Of a DNA stretch of 64,000 nucleotides, positions 36,199-47,545 are shown one piece after another (position 1 is the first letter of the stretch; each line of letters starts with the position of its first letter). Position numbers and translations under genes: made by a program. The notes under the pieces are model-generated. The model did not search any database. It was not told where the DNA came from and saw only the letters and a list, made by a program, of their open reading frames with translations. The DNA comes from Formicarius rufipectus (lineage: Eukaryota; Chordata; Aves; Passeriformes; Formicariidae), in contig VXAU01002309.1 in the NCBI GenBank assembly GCA_013399695.1, positions 654,847 to 718,846 of the forward strand, in the 5' to 3' direction.

Positions 36199-38643
36199 GT
36201 AAATGCATCACAGTGGACCCCGGGTATTTGAGGCTGGCATGTGGGTGCTTTTCAACATTAAGCATCGGGCTCTTAATCCACCTTCTTACCTGTCAACACA
36301 GAAAGAGTTTATAGACTCTCTTAGCTTTATGGCAGCTGGGTTTCCAATGAGGATAATGGCATAGATTGGGGACAACAATCAGATACCAGGATCAGCATCA
36401 ATTTTCTGTAGGAGAAAGCACTAGGCCATATCAGGGTGCATGTGTGAACACACGTCATAACCAGGCACTTATGCTGAGAATCTTCTGCTGCTTTGTGCAA
36501 GGTTGTCTACAATACAAAATTTTCAGACTTTATAAAGATCCCGAAATATATAGTAAACTGCTAAGAAGAGAAAGACAACTACCCAGAGCAAGTACTTCCA
36601 GCCTAGACAGTTCAGTGCCCCCATGGAGAAAATGCAGATTGGTTTTGCAGGAATAGAGTTGTAATGCTTGCCTTCTGCAGTCCTTTTTTCCAACATCAGT
36701 ATCTATTGTATCATCTCTGACTTCATTCAATCTTGTGCACTTTGTTTGCTCTTTCTTTCACTTCTGTGACTGTCTCTTTTCTGCCATGTGAATCAAAAGT
36801 ATTGGACTTTCTAGTAAGCTAGCGAGAATTCAGAGACCTTTCTGAGCTCTTTTTCCAAGTTATTTTGCACTGTGAAAGCAAAGGGATCACTATGTGAGCT
36901 GTGGTATATTTGCACTGAATCTGATCAGAATTCTTTCATTTGAATGCAAAGGACAGATAGGGATGTCTCGGGATGCATTCTACCAGCCTGGAGTTGGAAG
37001 GCTGAGACAGCCAGGGCTGACTGCCCAACTGGCCTCCTATTGATAGGAGACAACCTCCGTAAGCTTGGTGTCCCTGGCCTCAGCATCACTGTGCTTCATT
37101 AGGAGAAGGTATTTGCCATTAGAGGATGCTTTACATCAGAAAAACAAATATTTTATGTTACATTAGTCATAAGCATGATGGCAAATGTTTGATTAACAGT
37201 GGAAGTCTATATCTCAGCAACTGGTTACTAGGATCACGAATGATAAACAAACAGACTGAGACATATCTAACCGGCCTTCTGCTGGTGACTCCTCTGTGAG
37301 CAAAGCGCCTGCAATTGCTCTGCTGTGCTGACCTACCGGAAATCTCAGGGTTAGGAAAATTTCTCTTTCCTCTCTATGGAAACCAAGCAAATAGATTTCC
37401 TTCTGTGGGCAAATGAGCCACTTCCCACTGCATTCTCCATTTGCATTTTTTTAGCAATGACATTTTGTGTGGATAATATTATCCCCCACTTCCATGCTCA
37501 GGAGCATACCTACAAGACTATCCAGGTTGTTTTACTTTCAGGTTGGTGGGTTGAAGTTGTAGGGGGAGGGATTATTTTTTTTTCAGATTTAATTTCGGTA
37601 AGTACATGTTGAAACTGATCTTTTGACTCAAGCAGATTCTAAAAACATTTATTTTTGCCAAGCATAATTGATTATATGATTGTTAAGCACATCATTAAAT
37701 ATATTATTCTTCTCAAGTAAATACATGGTTGTGTGTCTTGATCTAATTCCAGAATCTGGTATGTTGAAAAAAATAATTATATTCATGGTAAAAAAAAACA
37801 TGCTAGATTTTCCAGCATAGTTTTATTATGGGAAATATGCAATGTATTTAAGAGATAAGTAAATGTCAATTCAATTTGTCCTTTCTAAGTTAGGCCTGGT
37901 GATCAGTTAAGTGTTTTCTGACCTGGTTATGACTTTCTCCTTCGATGTCCTGCAACTTTAGTTAATATCATTATGGGTGCAGTGTTACAGTATGCAGAAG
38001 TGTGCAAGGAAAGAGAACCAAACTGACTGCAGAAAAGGGCCTAGACTGCAGTGAGCTGCAAGTTCAGGTTTTCTAAAAATTTCAGGGAATATGGGCCAGT
38101 CTTTTGCTTGAGACGGTTCAATTGCATATGGCATCAACTGAGGAAGGAATTCAAATGTAAATCTGGATTTGAGGTTTCATATTTGGTTTCATGATCTTAA
38201 GCTCATGGCATTTGCAGTGATACGGTTAAACAATAATTTCTATTATAACTTCATCTGTTTTTTTCACTATCTTGTGTTTTCATTTGCATATCTCTAGCCT
38301 GCTTGTGTATAAAGCATTCAAAATGTGTCCTGGGTACTTCTGACACTGCAAAATCTGTCCATATGGAATGATCTTGTAGATGTTCCTTTTAATGGCACTT
38401 TAATATGCATTCTGCAGTGTAATGACCATAAATTAAAAATTATCCACCAATGTTTTAACTTGTGTGAATGGTAATGATGAGGGAAAAGAACATTTTAAGA
38501 AGCTGCATACTCCAGAGTATAGGTGGCATCATCTGGCTCTATCATCAGCAAGGGGTCCCTGAGTTCAGCGTGAATTCTAAAGAATTATTTTACTATTATT
38601 TATTCCAAGCTGATGATACCTGGTTTTAATTCAGATACACATA

Positions 38644-38730
38644 TTTTTCTTTTTCTTTTTCTTTTTCTTTTTCTTTTTCTTTTTCTTTTTCTTTTTCTTT
38701 TTCTTTTTCTTTTTCTTTTTCTTTTTTTTA
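38644..38730. repeat. (CTTTTT)n hexanucleotide repeat
   Basis: About 14 perfect units with a 6-base period, giving a strict pyrimidine/purine strand asymmetry. Confidence 0.95.
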
Positions 38731-38944
38731 ATGGATTGCTTTTTGCTGCTTAAAAATGTTAGACTGAGCCAATATTTTCATGTGATAAGTCCATATTATT
38801 TGTACATCACAGCCTGTACTAATGGATTAAAAGGAAGTAAGATCAAGAATACTGATCTGGTCATGTTGTTCTGTTTGATGCAACTGAGTTTTGGGGAAAC
38901 TAAGGTGGGAAAATCCAGCTTTGAGATTGAATGGGCTAGCAGGA

Positions 38945-38959
38945 TTTTTTTTTTTTTTT
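38945..38959. repeat. Poly-T homopolymer
   Basis: Run of 15 T. Confidence 0.9.
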
Positions 38960-40245
38960 AATGGTTGAAAGTAGTCAAAATAGGTTAACACACCCACAGT
39001 CCAAATGCACTGTCAGAGGAAAGTTTTAAAACAATTCTAGTTTTCCTTCACTGGGTTGGTCAAAGTTCAGGTTCATCATCATCATCATCACATCTGCTCA
39101 GTCCAAGACACTGTGCTGACTCAGCAAAATACACGTAACATTTCAATAAACTTGTGAGTCACTCTGAAAAGTAATAAATAACCTACAAACGTCAATAAAA
39201 ACCCAAGACACACAGAGCTATGCCAAGGGAAGTTGTTTTTTCTTTTTTTCTGAAGCCTTTGCCTCTGACTGAGGTGCCGCACAGGGGCCCTGTGCTGCCT
39301 GCCCAGACCTCCCCCACAGCCACTCCAGGGCAGCCAGGATGGGGCTGCTGCTGCACTCGGTGCCAGGGAGCTGTGCCCAGAGCTGGCATGATTGCTATTT
39401 TTAGAACTTGATTACATGGGTGTGTTAATGTCCTCTGGTCCGATGGCTTGGTTCAGAATTATGGTGGGTTTAATTCACTCTGCAGCCATTTGCTCCATTT
39501 ATCTAAGTTAAAATTTCAGGTCTTATTCTGATTTGAAAGCTTCAGGAGGACTTCTAATATCACTTCTTCAGCTAATTCAAACTAATGGCCCTCAGTATCC
39601 CTCTGCAGACAAACTTACACTTACATTTTGAAGTTCATAGATAAAACAGAGTAACATGCACAGAAGTGTGTGGAAAATGAAGTGATTCATCACTGACTTT
39701 CAGCATGTATCCCTGTCCAAAAGCATTGAAAATATTGATTTGAAACTGGAAGTATGAATTGGCAGCACCTTTGTAACAGTAAGGCCAAGATCAGACTTGG
39801 GAAGAAAAACACTTTCCCTGGGCTTTACTAGCCAGGTCTTGGGTTTCTGTTCATGTTTGTAGATTACGTATTACTTTTCAGAGTGACTCAGTTAAGTTTA
39901 TTGAAATGTTATGTGTGTATATTAGTCATTGAATTATAAGTCTACATTGTAAGCTTTTGTCTAACTTTAACCTTAATAGACTTCAAAGATTTCTGAGTTT
40001 TTCATATTTACATTTACATTAGACAAGTGCCTTAGCTCTGTTTGACTTGGGCTATCTTAAATGTCACTCAGATTTCAAAGTGAAAAGGTTCATTTCTTTT
40101 GAATTTACTTCAACTAAATAAGCTCCCACACTGAATTGCAGAAAAAGAAAAAGACTTTTGAAGAACAGTTTCTTCCCTGACTTGACAAAGGCAGATTAAC
40201 AAGCAGCAGATGTTAGTGTGCTATTTAGGGCATTATTTGATCATA

Positions 40246-40580
40246 TAATCATAGAACCTTAAAGGTCATCTAGTTCCAAGCTCCCTGCCATGGACAGGGA
40301 TGCCTTTCATTCATCCAAGTTGCTCAGAGCCCCATCCAGACTGACCTTGAACACTTCCAGGGATGGGGCATTCATAGTGTTCCTGGGGAACCTGTTCCAA
40401 TGCCTCGCAACCCTCACAGTGAAGAATTTCTTCCTAATATCTAATCTAAACCTACTCCCTTTCAGTTTAAAGCCATTTCCTCTTGTCTTCTTGCTACCTG
40501 CACTTGTAAAAAGCTTCTCTCCAAGACTTCCTGGAGGGCCCCTTGAAGTACTGGAAAGTTGCTGTAAGGTCCATACAGAG
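40246..40580 (-). mobile_element. CR1 LINE 3' end (minus), pol C-terminal frame still open
   Basis: Starts at the inverted tail ATCATAGAACC, then AAAGGTCATCTAGTTCCA, GAGCCCCATCCAGACTGA, GAACACTTCCAGGGATGG, AACCTGTTCCAATGCCTC, GTGAAGAATTTCTTCCTA and AGTACTGGAAAGTTGCTG, a clean reverse-complement CR1 3' end. On the minus strand the frame 40606-40307 (99 codons) reads straight through the CR1 pol carboxy terminus, including GFKLKGSRFRLDIRKKFF and HWNRFPRN. This copy has therefore kept the ancestral frame open, suggesting a younger insertion than the others. It is 5'-truncated and inactive. Confidence 0.95.
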
Positions 40581-43129
40581 CTCAAATTCCACAGTGCTAG
40601 GTGCATAATTCTTCATGGAACTGTAAGGAGTATTTGATTATTCAAATACATTATTTTTTTACTCTTTTCATGATATCCATCTACCAGAAAATAATCTAAA
40701 GCCTGCTCCTAACTGCAGGAAGCAGTTCTGTTCTGAATTGCTTCTGAAGATTTCTGTACTTTTGTTTCCAAAGCAAGTGTCTTTAACTCCCCAAGCATTT
40801 CATCCACCATTGCAAAGTATAAGCAGCTGACTCTTTGAGTGTGTCTGAAATAATCCGAATAAGATTGAGCAGAACAGAAAGAGCTCTCAATGCCTCTTGC
40901 CCCATCATGACTCTAGATTTTTTTGCCTTTTTCTCATCAACAACTCATATCTGCTAGAAATTGCTTCTACTTCATGCCTTGTTGTGGTTCATCCAACAGT
41001 TTCTGGTTAAGTTGTGACAGCATTCCTGAGAATCACTGTTCTCACACTAAATCTGTGAAGGGCCAGCCTCATAGGTCTGGGCAGATGGACAGTGGTCTGC
41101 TTTGCTGGTGGTATGTGCTGAGCAGCTGCCAGTCAGCCTTGGTACTGAAGCTGCACATCAGCATTCTGTCACGCTCAGGGCTAGTGTCTCTTGCTGTTTT
41201 CCAAAACTGATCAAGATGTCAACTGTACACATTTGTGCAGACAGCCTTGAGATTTGTCGAATATTGCTGTACTGCTATTAGCTAGAATTTAATTCAAAAT
41301 GCTTCAGGTAGTCCTTGCCTTGCTTGGCTTGGAAAGAAAAAAATGTAAAGGAAGAAAATGATAGCTTACCAAAATCATCCGTGAAACCTGATCAGCTCTA
41401 ATATAACTACTCACGTGAATAATTTCTGAAGACAAAGAGTTTTGAAGTTGTCAAAGTGACTAATTCCAACTTTTCCAATGTAAAAAAAATTTCACATTTC
41501 CAATTCAAATTACTTTTTTTTTTTCAGTTATTGAGATAGAAGAATTTATTTGGAACAAACGCAGTCAACTTTACACTCACAGGCCTTGATGGCTAGAAAT
41601 AAACACCTCTGGTTCCTGTCACATTTTAGATTTTTTTGTACTGCTGGTTTTGTTGGACCACTGAAGGACTTCTGCAGCTATTCAAAGTTGTTTGGTATTT
41701 CTGGCATTTCTTGCAATCACCACAACCAAAATGGATTGAAAATTTCCCGGTTCTTTAGGCATAAAAAGCAGAATATACCCTTCTACTATGTAGCCATGTT
41801 TCACTAAGCCTAAACTAAATTGAAATGTGACTGTTGTTAGAGAACAGCTTTAAATACCCTTTTTCCAAGCATGGCCTAGAGTATTGCTGAAAGGTGCACA
41901 AGTATTTTTTTTAAAGGCTGTGTATTTTCTGATTCTTGTTTGCTTGAGTTTCTTTGTTTGCTTTACTTTCTAAAAACATGATATCCAACAGTGATTAATC
42001 TCAGCCTTGAAAATTGCCAGATGTGATTAAATGAGATTTGCCAAGTTCCAGGGCTTTTTTCACTGCCGGCTTTTCCTGTTATGTAATAACAAACAGATAC
42101 AGCTTTTAATTTCATATGGCTCAGTTGTCAATGTCATCAGTCGACTCAGCACATTTTACACTTTAATCAGTTATTCATAAGCCAGTCCCCATCACTGTAA
42201 TCATGAGCAATATTTTCCATGAGAGAACCACCAGCCTGTTCTCAAGGGCTGCTACTGATGCAGATGTGGTTTTGCTTGGAGGCATGAAGGTGCTGGTGGT
42301 ACCAGTGGCCATCCCAGAGTATCCTCCCTGTCTTTGGAGAGACTGAAAAACCTGGTGCTTCTCAGGACATGTACAAGCTTCTTTCTGGCATCCCAGCTGA
42401 ACATTTGATGAATACACTGGAGAAAAAACATGTTATGGAGGGACATAATGTCTTCCAAGATTAAGCCCTTTGTGGATGTGGGAGTCACTTTACTGCACTA
42501 AATCCTAGCATCTGATGCAGACTATGGATTTTAATACAATTTAGCAATGAGATAGGAAGACACATATTCTGGAGCAGTAAATATTACTGGGAAAGAAGGA
42601 AGGCAAAAATTTGTAGATAAATTTGATAGGCCATTAGATACCTAAAACTGCAAATATTTGCTGAGGACTGAGGGTACACTGAATAATAGAATGGCTTGAG
42701 GGAAACTGGAAATCTGCTTGGAGATCCAGTATTATCAGCCAATTTTCAACAAAACATCACCCCCATCAAAACAAGAGTATCAAATGTAATCTGTCAGTCA
42801 ATGCAACCATGTGCTCTGTACAGCAGCATTTTGTGCCTCTGCACCTTAGGACAGGTTTTTTTCCTCTCTGTTTTTGTGGGAAATTGGAATAAACCACTCC
42901 TTGCACTTGAATTGTTCTGTACTTAAATTTCCATTCTTCACGAAATGTTTTGTTTGCATCAGTTGATGGGTTTATTATGGTTCTCAGTCAGCTCCTTTAT
43001 GCTACATGTTGCATTGCGAAGTCTCTGGATATTCTTTTCCCTACCAGGCTGTGATCTAGGTCAGGGTATGTGCATGTGTTTTAGTTCTGGCTCCCAGTGA
43101 TATCAAATGTACTTTTCTCCTTCTCCGAT

Positions 43130-43560
43130 TGCAGTTCATCCGATCCCTTCTTTCCTTTTCCTGACATTATCTAATTGCACTCTGGACGAGGATTTGAATT
43201 TTCATCCATTATGTAAACCCGAGGTGGACGCGGAGCTCTTGAAATCATCTCCCCTGCAGCCTTGAGAATGACTGTCAGGAAACTTATTTAAATTACAATT
43301 AGGGAGATTAAGGAGTGAAAAGCTCCATTGTTCAGACTGTATACTGTCATCTACTTAAGTGGGAAGTGGTAAACGAGGGGCGGTTCTTGGACAAAGATAT
43401 ATCGCTATTTTCTAGCTGGCTTTGACATTTAATTTGTCATGTCCCATGGGAAATGCAGCACAGCAAAAGAATCAGTTTGTCAAATCACCTCAACCTGTTT
43501 TTTTCCCCTCCAGATCCCTGAGACACATCATTTTGTTGATTAATAATCACATTTTATTTT
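43130..43560. promoter_or_regulatory. Conserved-noncoding-like block with homeodomain and SOX motifs
   Basis: This block carries dense, non-repetitive transcription-factor words typical of developmental enhancers: TCTAATTGCA (43170-43179), TTATTTAAATTACAATTAGG and CCATTGTTC (43325-43333, a full SOX core). It also keeps CpG sites (GGACGAGG, CCGAGGTGGACGCGG) inside AT-rich DNA. There is no open frame across it. Enhancer status is inference from texture; conservation cannot be measured here. Confidence 0.3.
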
Positions 43561-44182
43561 AAAAGGAAAAGTGAAGGGCAACTCGCTGCTTCATTTGCTG
43601 CTTTCTGCTACAAAGCCAAGAAGCAGCTCACTCAAAAGCAGACTGAGGCCAAATAGCAGAGCACATTTTTGCTGTCCAAGCCTGGATGTACATGGTCTGG
43701 ATTTATGGGAAGTTTAGCCCTCCAAATGTGCCAGGAGAAAGGTTATCTGATGGAGATCCATGGAAGAACAAATTGGCCACAGCTTGGGGTGAAGAACTGC
43801 AGGAAATTATGATGTTCTTCACAGGAGCTCCAACACACTTTGGTCACAGGCAGTAGGTGTTGCAAGACAGGAAAATACAACTCTGGCTGCAACAAGACTA
43901 CTTCAAGCCCTAGGGAAATCTATACCAGTTCTCTGTGGTTCCATTTCACCTCCCATCCTTCTCCTTCGCTGTTTCATCATAAATCCATTAACAAATCTTT
44001 GTGGAGAGCCTCTGACTTTGTGACTGCCTGTAGGTGTGACTAATAAATGTCACAAAGAAGAGAACATTAAGGTATATATGGTGGTCTTAACCTGATGCAT
44101 TTCATGATCTTCCTGGAATTTCAGCAAATAATGGAACCATAATGACTGAATTAGACGGCTGATCTATCCTACTTCTGGGTTT

Positions 44183-44270
44183 TTTTAGCTTGTTTATTTT
44201 GGTTTTGTTTTGTTTGTTTGTGTTTTGTTGTTGTTATTTTTGTTTGTTTTGTTTTGTTTTGTTTTAATTT
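44183..44270. repeat. T/G-rich (GTTTT)n-like tract
   Basis: Imperfect repeats of GTTTT and GTTT with TTG triplets. Confidence 0.85.
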
Positions 44271-44659
44271 AGTTGGAATATGTAATAACTTTCTACCACT
44301 TCCATCTGCCTTCAGCCAGGTGGATTTATGTTGAACAGGCATTGGGCAGACTGGTCATGTGTAAATGTCCATCACTCTATTGAGCTCAATACATGCTTAC
44401 CCTTCAGCTCATGTCTCCAGATTTCCTTCCATAGAAAACAGTGCCCAGGGAGGACAAGACCACAGTTGTTCCAGCACGACAGGGACTTGGACACATCCCT
44501 GAGTCTGAGGGCTGTGGAGTGTTTGTGGGGTCCCTAGGACCAGGCACAATCTTGGTTCATGCAGGGTATTGACCTGTTCTGTGCCACATCTCTGCTCAGG
44601 TTCTTCATGTTGTGGTAACCATCTCAGGGCTTTTGTCATGATTTTGAGTCAGTATTGCT

Positions 44660-44701
44660 ATTTACACACATACACACATGTACACATGCATTTACACACA
44701 C
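44660..44701. repeat. Imperfect (CA)n tract
   Basis: Interrupted ACACA/TACACA sequence of about 40 bases. Confidence 0.75.
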
Positions 44702-46704
44702 TCTTCCCTGATAAGGTATTTCACTTGCTGTAAAAGCATCTGATCTTCAAATCTATTCAAAGGAAAGCACAGTAAATATTTCTGTATTTGTTGCTATCAT
44801 CCATTGCAGTGTTAACATGTCAAGTAAACCAGGCAGATTTTTATGATCTTAAGTGTGAATGACATATCTCCAGGCCACAGCAGAAAGTCAGCAAAGGTGA
44901 TATTCTTAAAAAAAAAATATGTCAACATGTGACTACATTCAGAAACCAATCCCAAAAGATGTTAGGTGCCAAAAAAACTTGAGGTATCTAGGATCCTCTA
45001 AGTATGTGTTTAAATATTCCTGCTGAACATCTTGCATCCATGTAAGTCAATGCATGAAGAGCAGCAGAAAATTTAGGCACACCAATAATGCAAATAATGA
45101 CTGTTAATGAGCGCACAGATAACTACCAGGTTGATTTTCCTATTCCAATAAATGGGAAAGCTCTTGCCAGCTCCAGTGGTGCAGGAGAAAATCTGTAAAA
45201 CCCACATCTCCCACTGATAGCTAAATTAATTTTTGCTGTGCCCTCATACTGACTGACTGATTTATTTGAGATGTGGTACCAAAAAAGAAAACTAAAGAAC
45301 TGAATAGGCACCACTTAGGGTTTTCCTTTCTTCCTTCCTCCCATGTTGTCCTTGATAACAATTGTTAGTGTCATGGGATTCTTTCCCTTGTGAATAAATA
45401 AATAACTGATGTGCTGGAATCAGGTAAGAGCTCTTGGCTCACTTGTAAGCACTGATGGCACTTGTTTCTACACAAGATGAGACAATAGATTCATTGTCTA
45501 TGCTGGTGTATAAACACCCTCTGAGTATTATGTCAAAGAGGCAAACAAAACAAAATGGGGTTTATTGTGTATATGCAAGTCTAATCTTTCCAGGCTACCA
45601 AGTTAAAAATGTTTTTCATCTAGATCAAATAAAAACAACATGAACAATACAACCCCAAATCCTATCCAAACAGTCCAAGGCTGCTCACTCATACCTTCTC
45701 TTCTCTATTCACTGCTTTATGTGAGCAAAGCCAATTGTCAGTAAACTCAGGCAATGTTTATTTTACCTCCTGCTCTAATAAACACATCTCACATCTATTA
45801 ATCAAAACCTAAAATCAGTCTACAGAGTACAGTGAGCATCTGATCCAGGCACAGGAGCCAGGGAATGCATGTTTGGATGTGGATGGGCTGCAAAGGTAGA
45901 TGACTTAAAAAAAGCTGAGGCAAAACAAAGATACCATAATGTACTTATTCTCTCTCTAAGTTTCCTGATGCAATGATTATTTTGCATCCTTCAGTAGTAT
46001 GGGTTGAAATAGCCCAGCATTATAAAGTTTAACTGCAGTGCAAGAATAATGACTGCAGTGGCCGAACACTATGTCTGACTGGTTAGAGCATCAAGTACCA
46101 TTCAGTAGTCATCCTTGGCTATTCTTAAGCTTCATACTGTTCAGAGCAGGGAAGCATACTTCATGTGGCCTGGAATTAATAACTTTCCTATTTCAAATTT
46201 GGGCCTGATATTGCACTTCTTTAATCTCCTTTTGATTTGGCAGAAGGTGACCCTTCTGTTTTGTTATATAATATTACATAGCATTCTAATTTTGTATCAA
46301 TCTTTAAGGCAATCAGAGCCATTAGAAGAAGTGATTAAGGATGCCTGTTCCTTCTGGGCCTGTGAGTGAGACATGCCAAAGCTTTCACACAGCTGTGAGA
46401 CAGACCATGCACCTCAGAAAGCTGCAATATTCATGGAGAGGCTCTAGGTGAGAAATGGCAGTGGTTTTTCACAGATGAACTCCTTTGTAAGCCAAGGCTG
46501 GGCTGGGACCAGCAGCAGGGATTTCAACAGGCTGTGCAGGCTCATCAGCAGTGTGGCATGGCACTGCCACGGGGGAAGCTGCCATAGCCATGGTCAGAAG
46601 TCCCACTTCAGCACTCAGCAGCTCTGGGGTGGTCATCTCATCTAGCAGACTGGGTAACACTGACAAGGCAAATGCCTTTACCCTTCTCCTCCTGAGTCAA
46701 AGGA

Positions 46705-46900
46705 GATATTGAATAATAGACTTATAGAAGGGGTTTGGTTGGAAAAGAACCTTAGAGATCCTCTCGTTCTGAACACTCTGCTGCAGGCAGTGACACCTTC
46801 TGCTAGACTTGGTTGCTCAAAGCCCCATGCAACATGTTTGCTCAAAGGCAAATCTTCCAGGAAAATATCCACCATTTCTTTTCCTAGTTTTTCCTAGTGA
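46705..46900 (-). mobile_element. CR1 LINE 3' end (minus), older copy
   Basis: Begins AATAATAGACTTATAGAAGG (decayed tail), then GGTTTGGTTGGAAAAGAACC, TTAGAGATCCTCTCGTTCTG, CTGCTGCAGGCAGTGACACC and GGTTGCTCAAAGCCCCATGC, in the order of an inverted CR1 terminus. Divergence is much higher than in the 40.2-kb copy. Confidence 0.85.
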
Positions 46901-47484
46901 CCAAGTTGCTAAAAATATTGTTTGAGGAGAAACAGAAAGTCCTGCTCACTCAAATTGGCCGTTTTCAAATGGTAGCCCAGCTGATATGCAGTGTGAAAGG
47001 CGCTGAAACATTTCTATAAGGATTAAAAAGATTCTTTTATTCTGAGCCACACAAGAACTTATGATTTAAATCACCATTGTCAGTGGGGATTTAAACTAGG
47101 AAGAGGTTTTATAATTCAAATGTTTTGACAAATTAATTCAGTGCCAAACACGACCAATTCTTTTAAGATATTTCACTGATTTTCATCTTATTTTTTTCCC
47201 AGCTAGGATGACAAAAATGAACTTGCGGAGAGAGTCACTGTAGGAGTACATATGGTCCTGAATAATTTGGAAATGAAACATACATCTTCTTCCAGTAATT
47301 GCACAGACTGAAAGTAAACCTCCTTGATACAGGAAAATCTCATGGGGTTAACCTTTATTAGTTAATGACACAAAACTTTCTGCGCATGGTATTCTTTAAA
47401 GATACATAATGAAATATAGCTCAGTCTATCTGAAAGGTAGACCTAACATTTATAGTATTTCCTGATCCCAAATCTGCAAGCAAC

Positions 47485-47545
47485 ATTTATTAATAGTCCC
47501 ATGAGGTGGAAACTATTATTTTCTAGTTACATTTCAGCCAACTCT
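47485..47545 (+). repeat. Possible ancient L3/MIR-like relic
   Basis: 'tagtcccatgaggtggaaactattatttt' followed by 'acatttcag' resembles the old block 'ccatgaggtagataaactattatccccattttacag'. Short and diverged. Confidence 0.3.

Larger units (their letters stand above)
35829..40245. other. Non-coding stretch
   Basis: No gene is recognised. It contains one exon-like segment (36099-36198), a hexanucleotide repeat, a poly-T run and a short (CAT)5 at 39074-39088 with no RTE flank. A mildly GC-rich patch at about 39.26-39.38 kb shows open frames on both strands but no splice context. Confidence 0.5.
40581..46704. other. Non-coding stretch
   Basis: No gene is recognised. It contains the conserved-looking block at 43.1-43.6 kb and simple T/G- and CA-rich tracts, all listed separately. 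The 42.18-42.49 kb segment is moderately GC-rich with overlapping minus-strand frames of 78-80 codons, and I cannot identify it. Confidence 0.5.

Noticed and set aside
39074..39088. (CAT)5 as another RTE tail
   Set aside because: No adjacent match to the RTE 3' UTR word; plain microsatellite. The CAT-rich stretch near 3470 is likewise not flanked by RTE sequence.
40307..40606. 99-codon frame as a possible host gene
   Set aside because: It is the CR1 polymerase carboxy terminus.
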